Part shown: in pieces, positions 13,501-24,375 of the stretch
Position numbering within the stretch: the stretch's first letter is position 1
Layout of the letters: the number at the start of each line of letters is the position of its first letter
Assembly (NCBI GenBank): GCA_037039925.1
Contig: JAXRKP010000449.1
Coordinates: 157,501-221,500 of the forward strand
DNA from: Doris montereyensis
Lineage: Eukaryota; Mollusca; Gastropoda; Nudibranchia; Dorididae
Reading direction: 5' to 3'
Length of the DNA: 64,000 nt
Program-made: the position numbers and the translations under genes
Notes under the pieces: model-generated
What the model saw: the letters and a program-made list of their open reading frames with translations, nothing else
Told to the model about the DNA's origin: nothing
Databases searched by the model: none

Positions 13501-15755
13501 AGTCAAAACATACACACCAAGCCAAAACAAAATATATGTATTATCCAGTCAAAACATACACACCAAGACAAAACAAGATCCATATTATTGAGTCAAAACA
13601 TACACCACCAAAAGCCAAAACTAGACAACAAACAAAAACATACATATTATCGAGTCAAAACATCCGGAACAAGACATACATATTATCGAGTCAAAACATA
13701 CACCAAAAACAAGATATATATTATCCAGGCAAATCATACATAAACACCAAGCCAAAACAAGACATCCGTATTAAGCCAAAACAAGTCATACATATTATCG
13801 AGTCAAGAAGTCAAAACATACTCTCCAAGCCAAAACAATACATATTATCACGAAGCCAAGCCAAAGAAGACATACATATTATCGAGACAAAACATACACA
13901 CCAAGCCAAAACAAGACATACATATTATTGAGTCAAAACATACACAACAAGCCAAAACAAGACATACGTATTATCGAATCCAAACATACACGCCAAGCCA
14001 AAACGAGACTTATATATTATCGAGTCAAAACATACAAACCAAGCCACAAGCCATACATATTATCGAGTGAAAGCATACACACGAACAAGTCATAAACCAA
14101 GACATACATATTATCGAGTCCAAACATACACATCAAGTCAAAAAAGACATACATATTATCGAGTCAAAACCTACACCAAGCCAAAACAAGATACATATTA
14201 TCAAGTCAAAACATACACATCAAGCCAAACAAGACATACATATTATCGAGTCAAAACATACACACCAAGACAAAACAAGACATACATATTATCGAGTCTA
14301 AGCATACATACCAAGCCAAAACAAGACATACATATTATCGAGTCAAAGTATACACACCAAGCCAAAACAAGACATACATATTATCGAGTCAAAACATACA
14401 CACCAAGCCAAAACAAAATATATATATATTATCGAGTCAAAACATATACACCAAGACAAAACAAGATACATATTATCGAGTCAAAACATACACACCAAGC
14501 CACAAAACATACATATTATCGAGTCATAACATACACACCAAGCCAAAACAAGACATTTATATTATCGAGTAAAACATACACACCGAGTCAAAACAAGACA
14601 TAGATATTATCGAGTCAAAACATACACATCGAGCCAAAACAAGACATACATATTATCGAGTCAAAACATACACACCAAGCCAAAACAAGACATACATATT
14701 AATGAGTCAAAGTATACACACCAAGCCAAAACAAGACACACATATTATCGGGTCAAAACATACACACACAGGCAAAACAAGACACACATATTATCGAGTC
14801 AAAACATACACACACAGGCAAAACAAGATACATATTATCGAGTCAAAACATACACACACACAAACAAAACACGACATACATATTATCGAGTCAAAACATA
14901 TACATACAGACAAAACAAGATACATATTATCGAGACAAAACATACACACCAAGACAAAATAAGATACATATTATTGAGTCAAAACATACACACCAAGCCA
15001 CAAGACATACATATTATCGGGTCAAAACATACAGACCAAAACAAAACAAGATGCACATTATAGAGTCAAAACATACACACACAGACAAAACAAAACATAT
15101 ATATTATCGAGTCTAAGCATACGATGCAAGCCAAAAGAAGACATACATATTATCGAGTCAAAACATACACACCAAGTCAAAACAAGACATACATATTATC
15201 GAGTCAAAACATACACACCAAGCCAAAACAAGACATACTTATTATCGAGTCAAAACATATACACAAAGACAAAACAAGACATAATATATTACCGAGTCCA
15301 AACATACACACCAAGCAAAAACAAGACATACATATTATCGAGTCAAAACATACACACCAAGCCAAAACAAGACATACATATTATCCAGTCCAAACATACA
15401 CCCAGCCAAAACAAGACATAGAAATTATCCAGTCCAAACATACACATCAAACCAAAACAAGACATACATATTATCGAGTCAAAAGCATACACACCAAGCC
15501 AAAACAAGACATACGTATTATCCAGTCCAAACATAGACACCAAGCCAAAACAAGACATACATATTATCCAGTCCAAACATACACAACAAGCCAAAACAAG
15601 ACATACATATTATCCAGTCCAAACATAGACCCCAAGCCAAAACAAGACATACATATTATTCAGTCCAAACATACACACGAAGCCAAACCAAGACATACAT
15701 ATTATCCAGTCCAAACATACACACAAAAACAAGCCAAAACAAGACATACATATTA
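10580..15755. repeat. 46-bp minisatellite, left block (about 110 copies)
   Basis: Unit, as two halves: GACATACATATTATCGAGTC, then AAAACATACACACCAAGCC plus AAAACAA (46 bases). Units vary at fixed places (GAGTC/CAGTC, CAAAC/AAAAC, AAGCC/AAGAC), with 1-10 base deletions. Because 46 is not a multiple of three and the unit has few stops, it opens long frames on both strands (HTHQAKTRHTYYRVK... and CMSCFGLV...). These have no coding meaning. Larger blocks are duplicated: 12570-12810 resembles 13134-13380 at an offset of about 565 bases. Confidence 0.97.
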
Positions 15756-15786
15756 GTAGTATATGGTTTGTACTAGTCTAGGACAG
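15756..15786 (+). repeat. left terminal inverted repeat of the Maverick-like element
   Basis: Begins GTAGTATATGGTTTGTACTA and ends CTAGGACAG; exact reverse complement of 25483-25513 over 31 bases. The outside base is the A of satellite CATATTA. Confidence 0.93.
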
Positions 15787-16620
15787 GCCAGGCGCAAAGG
15801 CCGAAAAGCAAAAAAAATAAAAAATACTAATATGTCTCGGTGAGTCGATCAGTCGGTGAGCCGGTGAGCAGGTAAGACAGAGGCTGTCAAAACATATAAA
15901 GTTATATTGTAAAGTGAGGAAATAAATATAAATGTAAATATGTCTTGATGTTAGTAATAGGTTTTTCTCTCCGGAGGCCAAGATACAGAAAGGGTTTAGT
16001 AGGGGTGTACGAAAGAAGTTTAAAAAATGTATATAAAAAAAAAATATATATATATATATATAAAAGTTTAGATATTCTGTCTCTTCTGTAAAGCTAAAAA
16101 ATAATGAAAGAGTGTAGAAAAAAAAAGTTAAAGAAATTAAATAAAATGTGTGTTTTTTCCCATCACAAAGAAAAAAAGTGCAAAACAACCTCTTGGCTTG
16201 TGTCTCTCCAACCCTTTCCAGTGAAGAGTTTCCGAGTTTATTTGTGCACACTCTCCACCAAAAATGGTTTTCGAAATATGACCTACAGACAAAACAAGCG
16301 TATCGAGTCCCCATTGTGGACACCTCCCGTAATCGAAACGAAAGTAAGGAGGAATCCAGGAGGGACACATTAAGATTTTTATGTTAATTTCTTCAGGTTT
16401 AATTGTTTTAAATATTTCTTAACTGATTTATACATATCTTCACCCAATTAAAATATAAAACAATGATAAACAAATATTTGTTAAACTTAAAGGGAGATAA
16501 TTCAGTGGTAAAATGAAGGGAGATAATTCAACAGGGAGATAACTCATCAAGAATAACGGTTGTATACCTTTATGTTAATACAATGGATATCAATTTGGAT
16601 TGGGAAGAAAATCAAAAGAA
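15787..16620. other. left sub-terminal region of the element
   Basis: No gene recognised. An open frame on the minus strand (16368-15778) has no domain I know. Contains a short TA run at about 16046-16062 and repeats of GGGAGATAA at 16493-16545. Confidence 0.45.
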
Positions 16621-16881
16621 ATAATTCACCAATGTTGCCTAAATCCATTCGAGGATTAAAAACTAATCTATTATTAAACTTATTATTGAAGGGAAAACCA
16701 TACGCACTAGATTATGATAAGTTAATCGTTTATGGTAAATCTCTTTCAACCAAAATATAAAATAATGCAATGTGGATTCGATAATAACCTAAGCAAAGAA
16801 ACGATATTTAGTTTATTTAATAATAGAGATTCAATAATTGATAGAGATATTAATCCATATGAATTGATTAAAAAATACTAA
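16620..16881 (+). pseudogene. packaging-ATPase-like fragment (Maverick type)
   Basis: Visible in two frames: MLPKSIRG directly followed by LKTNLLLNLLL, then ALDYDKLIVYGKSLSTK, and in the next frame LSKETIFSLFNN and NPYELIKKY, ending in a stop at about 16881. In Maverick packaging ATPases the LP...-G..-GKTNLL region is the phosphate-binding loop. Here part of that loop appears missing, leaving only the KTN residues, so the product would not bind nucleotide normally. The remaining length (about 80 codons) is far short of a full ATPase. Reads rightwards, convergent with the zinc-binding gene at 17275-16922. Identification rests on recalled family wording, so moderate confidence. Confidence 0.5.
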
Positions 16882-16921
16882 AATCAAACAATCCAATCAA
16901 GTTAAAGAAAAGAAATAAATA

Positions 16922-17275
16922 TCAGTAAGTGTATTTAGTTATACCATATCTGAATGTTTTCGTTGTATATGTCTTTTGATGCTTTTTTTGATAATGTCTC
17001 ATTACAATATTTACACATAATTGTTTGATTCTTCTGATCATAGAAGCATTCTTTGCAAACGTTTCGATTATATTCCACTTGGTTAATTTTACAATTTGAA
17101 CACAATTTTTCTTTTTAGTTTTCAATATGTTTTTTGTAATATGGTTTACCACGACAATGGGATTATTTTCCAACAAACTATTACAAAAGTAACATTTTAT
17201 AATTGATTTGTTTCTTTTTGTTTTATATTTACATTTTTTACAAAGTTTTATCGGGTAATGATAGTTCATTACCAC
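16922..17275 (-). pseudogene. cysteine-rich zinc-binding protein, frameshifted
   Basis: Starts MVMNYHYPIKLCKKCKYKTK and shows paired CxxC motifs: CKKC and CYFC in the first half. In the adjacent frame further CxxC pairs occur to about 16935, so one frameshift near 17115 splits the gene. The CxxC-x(14)-CxxC spacing fits a zinc ribbon. Function unknown; short zinc proteins are common in virus-like elements. About 115 codons. Confidence 0.45.
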
Positions 17276-17279
17276 ATCT

Positions 17280-18640
17280 ACTTAAAGCTTACGCAAATTA
17301 GGTTTGCTTACTCTTGTGAATCTTTGAGAGTTTTTGTCATTTTTATATTGTCTTTGAAGTTCTTCGTTATAGACATGTATATATTTGTCATTAAAAGCAT
17401 TTTTAGATATATCAAAGTCATAATTAAACTCTTTTTATACATTCTTATATAATTGTACTTAAAGAATTCATTATCTAATGTTAATATAATTTTTGATTCG
17501 TTCTATATATCCTTTAATAATTCATCTGCTATATCATTTCTAAAGTTTAAAGCATCTTGTACTCTACCTCCTTTTATCAGAACAACTTCATAATTATTAT
17601 CATCTATTCTTTTTATACTAATAACTGTTATATGGTTTATATTTTTATAGTTAGTAATTTCTTCTGGAATTACTTCTTCATATATTTTTTTTCTTTTACT
17701 TGTCTGTCATATAGATATTTAGTATGTTTTATTATTTCAGTTTTATATTTACATGTTGTTCTACTTACTAAATCTGGTGAATAATTATCATATTCAAATA
17801 ATCTTTCACATTTGATGATTTTAGTCATCTTTCTTCATAAAAGGTTCTTCAGATTCACTATCGCTGTTTTCAGTTTTTAATATTGTTACTTTTTCTTTTA
17901 TTTAGAGTAGATTTATGTATAATAGTTTTAGTTCTTCAGATTTATACCTTTAATATATTTGCTTTTCTTCTTTTTCAGATTCAGACTAGTTATGCCTTCT
18001 CTTTTCTCTGCAATTATATAGATCATATTGAATATTTTTCATTGATAAATCATTATATTCAAAGAAATATTTATTTACAAGTATATCATAAATAAATTGA
18101 TTATTATCTAACTTATTAATTTCTTCTGCTAAGTCTTTCTAAAATAATAACTATCATCAATATTACCTGATATAACTAATCTTATTTCAAAGTTATTACT
18201 AGTACCTATTCTTTCAACATATAAAATAATTATATTATTTACTAGTATATATTCATCATATTCAGTTTTATCAATATCATATTTCTTTTATTGTAATACT
18301 CTTACAATATAATATTGTTCAGCAATATCAGGACATTGATTTTTTTGCCGCTCATTTTTATAGGATCAAAATTTAACTATGTGACTCATTTTAAGATGTT
18401 TTACAATAATCAGATTGATATGTGGGATTCCCTTCCACAAACTCTTGATAAGCTTGTTGATATTTTTCTTTATTTTCTTGATAATGTCTTTTTTTTTATA
18501 TTCTTTATCGCATACTTTACAAGGAAGTCTCAATTTTTATATATTGGCGGTCTATCAAATTCTATAAAGTATTTAAAAATGTAACACTTGGAACAGTTTT
18601 TTCCTTCCATTTTTTAATAGACAAAAAAATATAATTAAAA
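17280..18640 (-). pseudogene. decayed leftward gene with N-terminal CxxC zinc motif
   Basis: On the minus strand, a start near 18609 gives MEGKNCSKCYIFKYFIEFDR, followed in another frame by a second Cys pair, a zinc-binding start seen in many virus and phage-type proteins. Downstream, many stops and shifts break the frame. The last readable part (about 17690-17520) is KNINHITVISIKRIDDNN and VQDALNFRNDIADELLKDI. No catalytic motif recognised. Confidence 0.35.
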
Positions 18641-18654
18641 TTTAATCCTATAAA

Positions 18655-19340
18655 ATGAGCGACAAAACTAAAGTTATCGATTCCATATTGATAGATAATA
18701 TCAATATTAAAGATCCAACTGCATATATAATTTTTTAGAAAAAGTATTTTTTCAAATCAGAATCGTTTCCACAAACTTAAAATAATATTAAAGTGTAGAT
18801 TTAGAATAATTAAAATTGATGATGAAGAAGCGTATAGAGATACTTATTATTCATCCGATAAAACCAATTATTTTATTAATCAAGTAAATAAATATTTCAA
18901 TAGACTAGATATCGATCTTCGCAATTGAATAGATAACTATCAAGAAAGAGGATCAGGATTTGTGTTTGATAGAATATTATTTGCTGAAATAAAATTTCAT
19001 AAATACAATCCACTTACAAGTTCTTACTATATTAAGCTACCGTTCAGATTTCTAATATTATTAACATTCAAAATAAAAATAATAAATGTTTCTTGTGGTC
19101 AATATTAGCAAACTATATCCAGCTGAATATCATAAAGACAGAGTGAATAATTATAGAGAATATGAAGATATGATAGATATGGGAGGAAATAGAATATCAA
19201 TTAAATATTGATGATATTCTCATAGTTGAAGCAAATAATAATCTGCGTATTAATGTATATTATTTGAATGATATTAATAATAAAGCAAGTATTGAACCAT
19301 TGTATTATTCTGATTATAAAAACCATAGCATTTTTTGACC
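18655..19340 (+). pseudogene. DNA polymerase B N-terminal segment (Maverick type), broken
   Basis: Starts MSDKTKVIDSILIDNINIKD, then in shifting frames YYSSDKTNYFINQVNKYF, GSGFVFDRILFAEIKFHKYN (about 18955-19015), NKCFLWSILA (19081-19110) and INVYYLNDINNKASIEPLYY (about 19250-19310). The order of GSGF, a K-YNPL stretch and KCFLW.ILA is that of the region preceding the exonuclease domain in Maverick-type DNA polymerases of invertebrates. Several frameshifts and stops. At about 19335 the similarity ends abruptly and integrase-like sequence begins. The exonuclease and palm are absent here; a catalytic portion sits elsewhere at 30240-31990. Confidence 0.55.
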
Positions 19341-19445
19341 ATTGATAAAGTTTTACAAACTAACCCTATCACGTATAAAATTAAAGATTTAAAAGATGAA
19401 GATATAGAGGGTTCTTTTAGGAGAATGAATTGCAAAAATCTATAT
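19335..19445 (+). pseudogene. integrase C-terminal fragment (Maverick/retroviral-type), abruptly joined
   Basis: Reads IDKVLQTNPITYKIKDL, then EDIEGSF and, one frame over, ENELQK. TNP.TY.IKD...E.IEGSFYE.EL is the usual end of the SH3-like C-terminal domain of Maverick integrases. No catalytic DDE core is present upstream, where polymerase-like sequence ends instead. Confidence 0.5.
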
Positions 19446-20000
19446 TTCAAAAATGGATATAAATAAATTTTTAAATGATATCTTAAACGATTGTATTCCT
19501 AAGAATAAATTAAAAATATGTCTTAATCATAATAGAAGAGTATGATTAAATCCAGAAGATTTTATGTATCAAGAAAGAGAAAAAAGTAGCCAAATAAAAA
19601 TAAAATTCCAATAGAAGAATTAAAAAAGAAGATTATATACTGAATATAAAAAAATAGACTTTTAATATAAAGAAGAATTAAATTTGATTGATAAATGTGA
19701 TCTTATTGTAAAGAAATTTAATCATGATGGTAAAACAAATACAATTATTATTGTTATTTTGAAAAAAATATCTTAAGGAATACAAAGAATATGTATTAGG
19801 TAATGAAGAAAATGTAACTGGAAGATTATATTGATTATGTTTCAGAAAGATATAAAATGAAACAGTCTACAATTTATAGATATAGTACATTTGGAAAACT
19901 TTGTGAATCTATTAAAGAATTAATAACTTGTGATTTAGGATATGATGAAATAATGCAAAATATTCCTGAAATAATCAAACAGTGTAGTGACTAATTTTCT
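19446..20000 (+). pseudogene. unrecognised rightward gene remains in the element
   Basis: Starts near 19454 with MDINKFLNDILNDCIPKNKL and continues in shifting frames to a piece ending ITCDLGYDEIMQNIPEIIKQ at about 19990. No known domain. The end is followed 40 bases later by the next start (20033). Confidence 0.35.
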
Positions 20001-20032
20001 AGGTTGCCTAGAATGATTTTACTTTTTAAAAA

Positions 20033-20263
20033 ATGTTTGACATTGAAGAAATTAAAATTTTATTTTCCTCTCATATTATAAAAATTATAATGATTATAAT
20101 TATTTTGTTTATTATTATTTTCTTTATTGATTATTTTAACATATTTAAACATATGAAAAAACATCGAGTTATTGAAACTGTAGAAGAAGCTATGCAGTTT
20201 CAAGGTTTTCCAATGAATTTAGAAAACAAAGAAGTTGAGAGTGAAATAATTGATAAAAAGTAA
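20033..20263 (+). CDS. small membrane protein in the Maverick-like element
   Basis: Complete 76-codon frame. Residues about 14-36 form a continuous Ile/Phe-rich membrane segment (IIMIIIILFIIIFFIDYF). A charged C-terminal tail contains EEAMQFQGFPMN and ends EIIDKK. Starts ATG at 20033 and stops at TAA, about 20 bases before the ATPase-like gene, in the same direction. No homologue recognised. It is one of the few unbroken genes of the element. Confidence 0.5.
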   Translation: MFDIEEIKILFSSHIIKIIMIIIILFIIIFFIDYFNIFKHMKKHRVIETVEEAMQFQGFPMNLENKEVESEIIDKK

Positions 20264-20269
20264 AAATAC

Positions 20270-20757
20270 TCATATGTTAATCTATGGAGCAAGTGAAGTG
20301 GAAAAACATATTTTGTAAAAATATATTTAGAAAAGAATAATATAACAAATTATAAAGTATTATGTTTAGATAAAGATGAATAGGATGAAAATCATATAAT
20401 AAATGAAGTAACAGATATAGAAAAATTAAAAGATCATACAATAATCCTTGATGATCAAGCTAATATGAAGTTAGATAAATTTGTTTCTGGTATTATTTCA
20501 AAAGGTAGACATTTTAACATTCAATTAATATTTTTAGCACATCTAGCAACTGATTTAAATCCTAAATCAAGAAATAATGTAAAATAAAATCTTTATAACA
20601 ACTAATAATCCTAATAAATTCTTTCATGATTTAAAAGAAAAGTTTATGTTGTCTTATAATCTATCTAATTTTAAACATATTGATTATGGAATTATTAGAT
20701 ATAACTCAAATAAAGATACTTTTGTTGTTTATGATAAGACTTATAAAAAATTATGAT
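20270..20757 (+). pseudogene. second ATPase-like gene, frameshifted
   Basis: Begins MLIYGASEVEKHI at 20275, a degraded phosphate-binding loop, then shifts frame into LEKNNITNYKVLCLDKDE, an internal stop, DHTIILDDQANMKLDKF (hydrophobic strand plus DD, Walker-B-like), SKGRHFNIQLIFLAHLATDL (strand plus H, sensor-like), a second shift, and a tail ending YDKTYKKL. The order of P-loop, IILDD and RHFN.QLIFLAH matches FtsK/HerA-type or A32-type viral packaging ATPases (inference). It differs from the fragment at 16620-16881, so the element had two ATPase families. Broken by at least three changes. Confidence 0.55.
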
Positions 20758-21075
20758 AGTGTTAGTAGTATAATATCTACTAGAAGTGATTTAGATTTAG
20801 TAATTTTATTAACAGATTAGAATTTACAGATTTAGAAAAGAGTGAGATAAAACATTATCTAGAAAGTCTAGTTGATATTAAAGTTATGATGAAATATTTT
20901 TATTTTACTTGAACTATTCTTTAATACAAAAAGATATAAAATAAATTTAAGCAAATTAAAATATATTTTAAGTGAATATTATATGAGAATAAGTCTTTCC
21001 AAACAAAAAAATATTATACCTTTAGTAAAAACAATTAGAGATGGTTATAATCAAATTGTAAAGTAATTGTCGGTT
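20757..21075 (+). pseudogene. unrecognised gene remains between ATPase-like and zinc genes
   Basis: Readable pieces ISTRSDLDLVILLT, FTDLEKSEIKHYLESLVDIK and KINLSKLKYILSEYYMRISL lie in successive frames and end at TAA near 21066. Helical and Leu/Lys-rich. No domain recognised. Confidence 0.3.
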
Positions 21076-21120
21076 TGGGGCGAAACCGATATACCAAACC
21101 GGATAATAAAAAGTGGATAA

Positions 21121-21527
21121 AATGAATATAGAAGAAAATAAAAATATCCTTATATTCTGTCAATCATGTAAAACAGGTAAACAAGAAATGAAAAATAAAA
21201 AATATGTTTTGAATGTTATAATAAGAAGTTAAAATATTGTGAAAATGTAACCAATCTTTTATAGGATATGATAGACATATGAAATTACATAAAGTAAAAG
21301 AAGAAACAGGAAATATATTAACAGATCTTATTACTGTTTTTACTAATCCAGGATCACAAGAATGTAGAGAATGTAATAAGATGGTTGATGAAACGAATTA
21401 TTATTTTAGTATAAACAAGTGTAAAGATTGTCATCGTGAATACAAACATCAAAAAATAAATTGTGATAAGTGTAACAAAGAGATAAAACGTTCAACATTT
21501 TATAAACATAGCCGTAATTCAATTTAA
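21121..21527 (+). pseudogene. multi-CxxC zinc-finger protein, 5' part frameshifted
   Basis: A start at 21121 gives MNIEENKNILIFCQSCKTGK. After a shift and stop near 21230 the frame from 21279 is open: QECRECNKMVDETNYYFS, NKCKDCHREYKHQ and NCDKCNKEI, ending KHSRNSI. Four CxxC pairs with about 20-residue spacing suggest two or three zinc ribbons. Convergent with the leftward gene block that starts beyond 21660. Role unknown; a DNA-binding or late-transcription role would be guesswork. Confidence 0.45.
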
Positions 21528-21679
21528 TGAAATACAACATTCTTTCACTTTTATCTAAACTGTATAATGTTTCTTGTAAAAACATGTGAAATAAAACACA
21601 TGATACTGTAATAATGATAAAACATAGAATATAGAACGAGATCGAAATTAAAACCATTTTTTTTACTAGATTCTTTTGA

Positions 21680-21990
21680 TGAACTCTTCTATTGGTATTG
21701 GTGCATGTTTATCTATTTTATTTCCCTATTTTTAATTGTTCCCCCTCAATTCTATTCTTTAATGTATTTTTTTTACTTATTACTAATATCATAACCACTA
21801 ATTTTTTTACATAATTTTTTTTTTGTACCAGCGGTACTTCCTTCAACAATAGCTTTTTTAGCTAACGTTTTAGCTGCATCTTGAGCAACTTCTTTAACTG
21901 CTTGGGAAGTAACGGCAGAGATAACTGAATCTAGCAATCCACTTCCTTTTTACTTTTTGTTTATCAGGTTTTAAATAATAGTACATTTTT
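21680..21990 (-). pseudogene. Ala/Gly-rich virion-type small protein
   Basis: Minus strand. Readable GLLDSVISAVTSQAVKEVAQ and DAAKTLAKKAIVEGSTAGTK (21945-21825), then after a frameshift the C-terminus DKHAPIPIEEFIKRI ending at about 21668. Amphipathic alanine-rich helices followed by a short proline-containing tail are seen in small virion proteins of Maverick elements. First gene (3'-most) of a leftward block. Confidence 0.4.
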
Positions 21991-21999
21991 TAAAGAAAA

Positions 22000-22925
22000 A
22001 AATAAACTATGAAATATAAGCATAGTTTTCGTAATTGTGTTTTGTTAACAATCTTTTTATCGTATAATGTTTTTAAAATCATCTCTAGTTCTTTATCAAC
22101 TCCAGTATTACCTGCTTCTTTACTGGCTATCAATAAATCCATTCTATCAATCAAATCATCTGGATTACAAGGAATTATTATTTGATTATTATTTATTCTT
22201 CACCAAGATATGGTTTAATGATATTCTTATACTTTTTTCCCAGTTTTTCCTTTTTTGATGCTACCCGTTAATTCTAGAGTTCTAATATAATTATTTATAT
22301 CATTATCATTATATTTTTTGATCTGCCTTGGTTAATAATTTTCATAGTCCTTTAGTTCCTTTAATTATTATATCTTTAGGTGGGATTATAATATCGTTAT
22401 TCTTAACAATAATTTCTTTATCATTGATTACATATTTTCCATTTATCCTTTTTATACTGAAAACACCTGTGTCTCTATCTTTTTATATCATCATATAAAC
22501 TCTCTGTAGCAATATCACCTTCAATTGGTAATTGTCTCGGTATTGAGATACAGCATTTGTTATTAGTTGATTTTGTTTATCTATTAGTTGATTTTGTTTA
22601 TCTAATTTCTTTCTAGTTTCTTCATTATCTTCAATCAATGGTTTTAACTGTTTCATATTCTCTTCCTTTTTATATTCTTCACCTATACGTTCAGATATAA
22701 ACCTATCTTTTAATTCATTTCTCAGATTAACATATTCATTAACTAATTCTTTTCTTTTATTCCAATCTTTTATTTTTTTGAAAAGTCTTTTTTATCTATT
22801 CATTTTTTAAATGATTCTCTGATTTCGTTTCTACCCTTTTCTTTTAGTTCTTCTTCATCTTTATTATTTCTTGTTCTAATACTTTCTCTATAACTATGAA
22901 ATGTATTTTGTTCATCTAGAATTAG
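22000..22925 (-). pseudogene. coiled-coil Maverick protein of unknown function
   Basis: Minus strand, several frames: a charged coil (ELKDRFISERIGEEYKKEEN, about 22730-22670), KKLDKQNQLIDKQNQLI (an internal seven-residue duplication, about 22610-22555), a middle piece with IIPPKDIIIKGTKGL, and a C-terminal NPDDLIDRMDLLIASKEAGN (about 22165-22105). The last two phrases match conserved parts of an unnamed protein found next to capsid genes in invertebrate Mavericks. At least four frameshifts. Confidence 0.45.
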
Positions 22926-23209
22926 TTGATATTCATTTATGATCAATATAATCGTTATTTAATGCTTTACTAATTAATGAATCAATTGTATTCAGTTTGC
23001 TTTCTGCAAGCGTGTATATTTCTCTATGTTTTTGTTCCTTCTTTTTTAGTTTTTTATTTAGTTTATTAGTAATAATAGATAGTCCTCCACAAAGAACAGA
23101 AACACCAGAAAGTGTAAGAGAAACAGGCAATAGGAAAACGGTTGGTAGAGTTGAGATGCCAGCTATTCCACTCAAACCAGAAACACTATTTAATGCAAAA
23201 TTTGTATAA
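22926..23209 (-). pseudogene. hydrophobic Maverick protein with LAESKLNTI motif
   Basis: The open frame 23175-22933 starts MSGIAGISTLPTVFLLPVSL, with one or two hydrophobic segments (residues about 8-34), then LNKKLKKKEQKHREIYTLAE and SKLNTIDSLISKALNNDYI. The pattern (Gly/Leu-rich membrane segment, Lys-rich link, LAESKLNTI..LISKAL) recurs in Maverick elements. The C-terminal part continues in another frame (YQLILDEQNTFHSYRESIR) into 22860. Function unknown. Confidence 0.45.
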
Positions 23210-23992
23210 TATAAAACATTGCATGCTTTTTTATATTTCTTAGATAAACTTCTTCTTTGTTCAGATTGTTGTTCAAGAAATGTTTGTACCTTAGTAATAT
23301 CATTTTACCTATGATTACTAGATTTAATATTAGACATTTCAACATATTCATTTTCGGGAGCAGTTGGCTTGATCCTAGGGTATATCTTTTTCAATATCTT
23401 TTTTTCTTCCATTTTTCTAGAATAAAATATTTAATAGAGGAATATGTTTGATGATATCTGATATAAATCCCGACCCATCAACAAAATCTTTATCTGTTTT
23501 ATTATATAAATAAAAACCATCACCAGCAGTTTTCTAATGCTTTTTCTTTTATATCATTTGCTCGTGTTAAGAATATTCCATTTCCTAAATCTTTAAATTT
23601 GTATATTTGAGTATTCCGTTTTAAATAAATACCATTACCAAATATCTTTTAATTCCTCACTTATTCCCGATGTTGCAGCTTTTCTTAATAATAATAGTGG
23701 TAATCCAACAGTTCTCAATCCAGATAATAGAGCACCTAAAAATCCACCTTCTACTTTATTTTGATTATATTTTAATTGTGTATATGATAATTTTATATTC
23801 ACTGTTTTACCTGCTAGAAATGCTTTATTTATTTATTGACTTGTGATTGAGTTAAAGCAATCTTATTATCACCGTTATCTTCAATCCTAATTGTTACTCC
23901 TTCGTTATTTTTAACAGCGTGTAGGATTTTATCTTTTTGATTAGCAGATAATTTTAAACTGTACTCTTCGTAATGTGTTTTAGCCATTTTTT
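23210..23992 (-). pseudogene. virion-type protein starting MAKTHYEEYSLKLS, broken
   Basis: Start at about 23985: MAKTHYEEYSLKLSANQKDK, then ILHAVKNNEGVTIRIEDNGD, a stop near 23840, and then in other frames pieces containing GNGIYLKRNTQIYKFKDLGN and GIFLTRANDIKEKALEN (about 23640-23530). The GNGIYLK/GNGIFL repeats are typical of a glycine-rich Maverick virion protein. The start overlaps the end of the capsid-like gene upstream (24375-23980). Confidence 0.45.
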
Positions 23993-24375
23993 AATAAGTG
24001 AAATTTTAAGTAGAATGTTTCCATATTATTTTTTTTACCATTATTATCTTGTATTTCAACTTTAGCTGTCTCAGATTTTTTTATCGAATGATAAATTAAA
24101 TTACTTGGTTTTTCGTTTATCTTACAACCTTCATGATAGAAGGAATAAACAAGTATGGAATTTAAATATATATTAATTGGATTATTAAACGATAAATCAA
24201 TTGGTTGATCTGAATGATATTTTTTGGTATGACTTAAAGATCCATATTTACCAGTAAATCCAAGTAATTTACCAAATGTATTAGGATGTGTAAAATTGAC
24301 CTCTATTCCTTTAAATGATATTAATATAGCGAAAGTCTTTAATAATTCAATATGGAAGGGTCTTTTGAACTCCAC
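23980..24375 (-). CDS. capsid- or penton-like Maverick protein, copy 1 (131 codons)
   Basis: Unbroken 131-codon frame on the minus strand: MEFKRPFHIELLKTFAILIS at the N-terminus, NTFGKLLGFTGKYGSLSH, then PINIYLNSILVYSF, GCKINEKPSNLIYH and a C-terminal FYLKFHLLKN. The order LLGF...NSI.V....YK/I.E.P.NLIY....L.F.L matches the C-terminal part of a family encoded beside capsid genes in invertebrate Mavericks; penton or minor-capsid role is inferred. The N-terminus may be shortened relative to the family. A second, more decayed relative lies upstream at 25292-24730. Confidence 0.5.
   Translation of the reverse strand: MEFKRPFHIELLKTFAILISFKGIEVNFTHPNTFGKLLGFTGKYGSLSHTKKYHSDQPIDLSFNNPINIYLNSILVYSFYHEGCKINEKPSNLIYHSIKKSETAKVEIQDNNGKKNNMETFYLKFHLLKNG

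Noticed and set aside
10580..15755. Could the array be CRISPR-like (repeat plus spacer)?
   Set aside because: The whole unit repeats without unique spacers, in a eukaryotic setting with transposons. It is a minisatellite.
10458..15756. Long plus- and minus-strand open frames (HTHQAKTRHTYYRVK-type)
   Set aside because: They are the three reading frames of the 46-bp satellite; all three occur and change at each indel, so no protein is implied.
15778..16368. 196-codon minus frame at the left end of the Maverick-like element
   Set aside because: Phe/Tyr/Ile-rich from A/T runs, no recognisable motif, overlaps another equally long frame.
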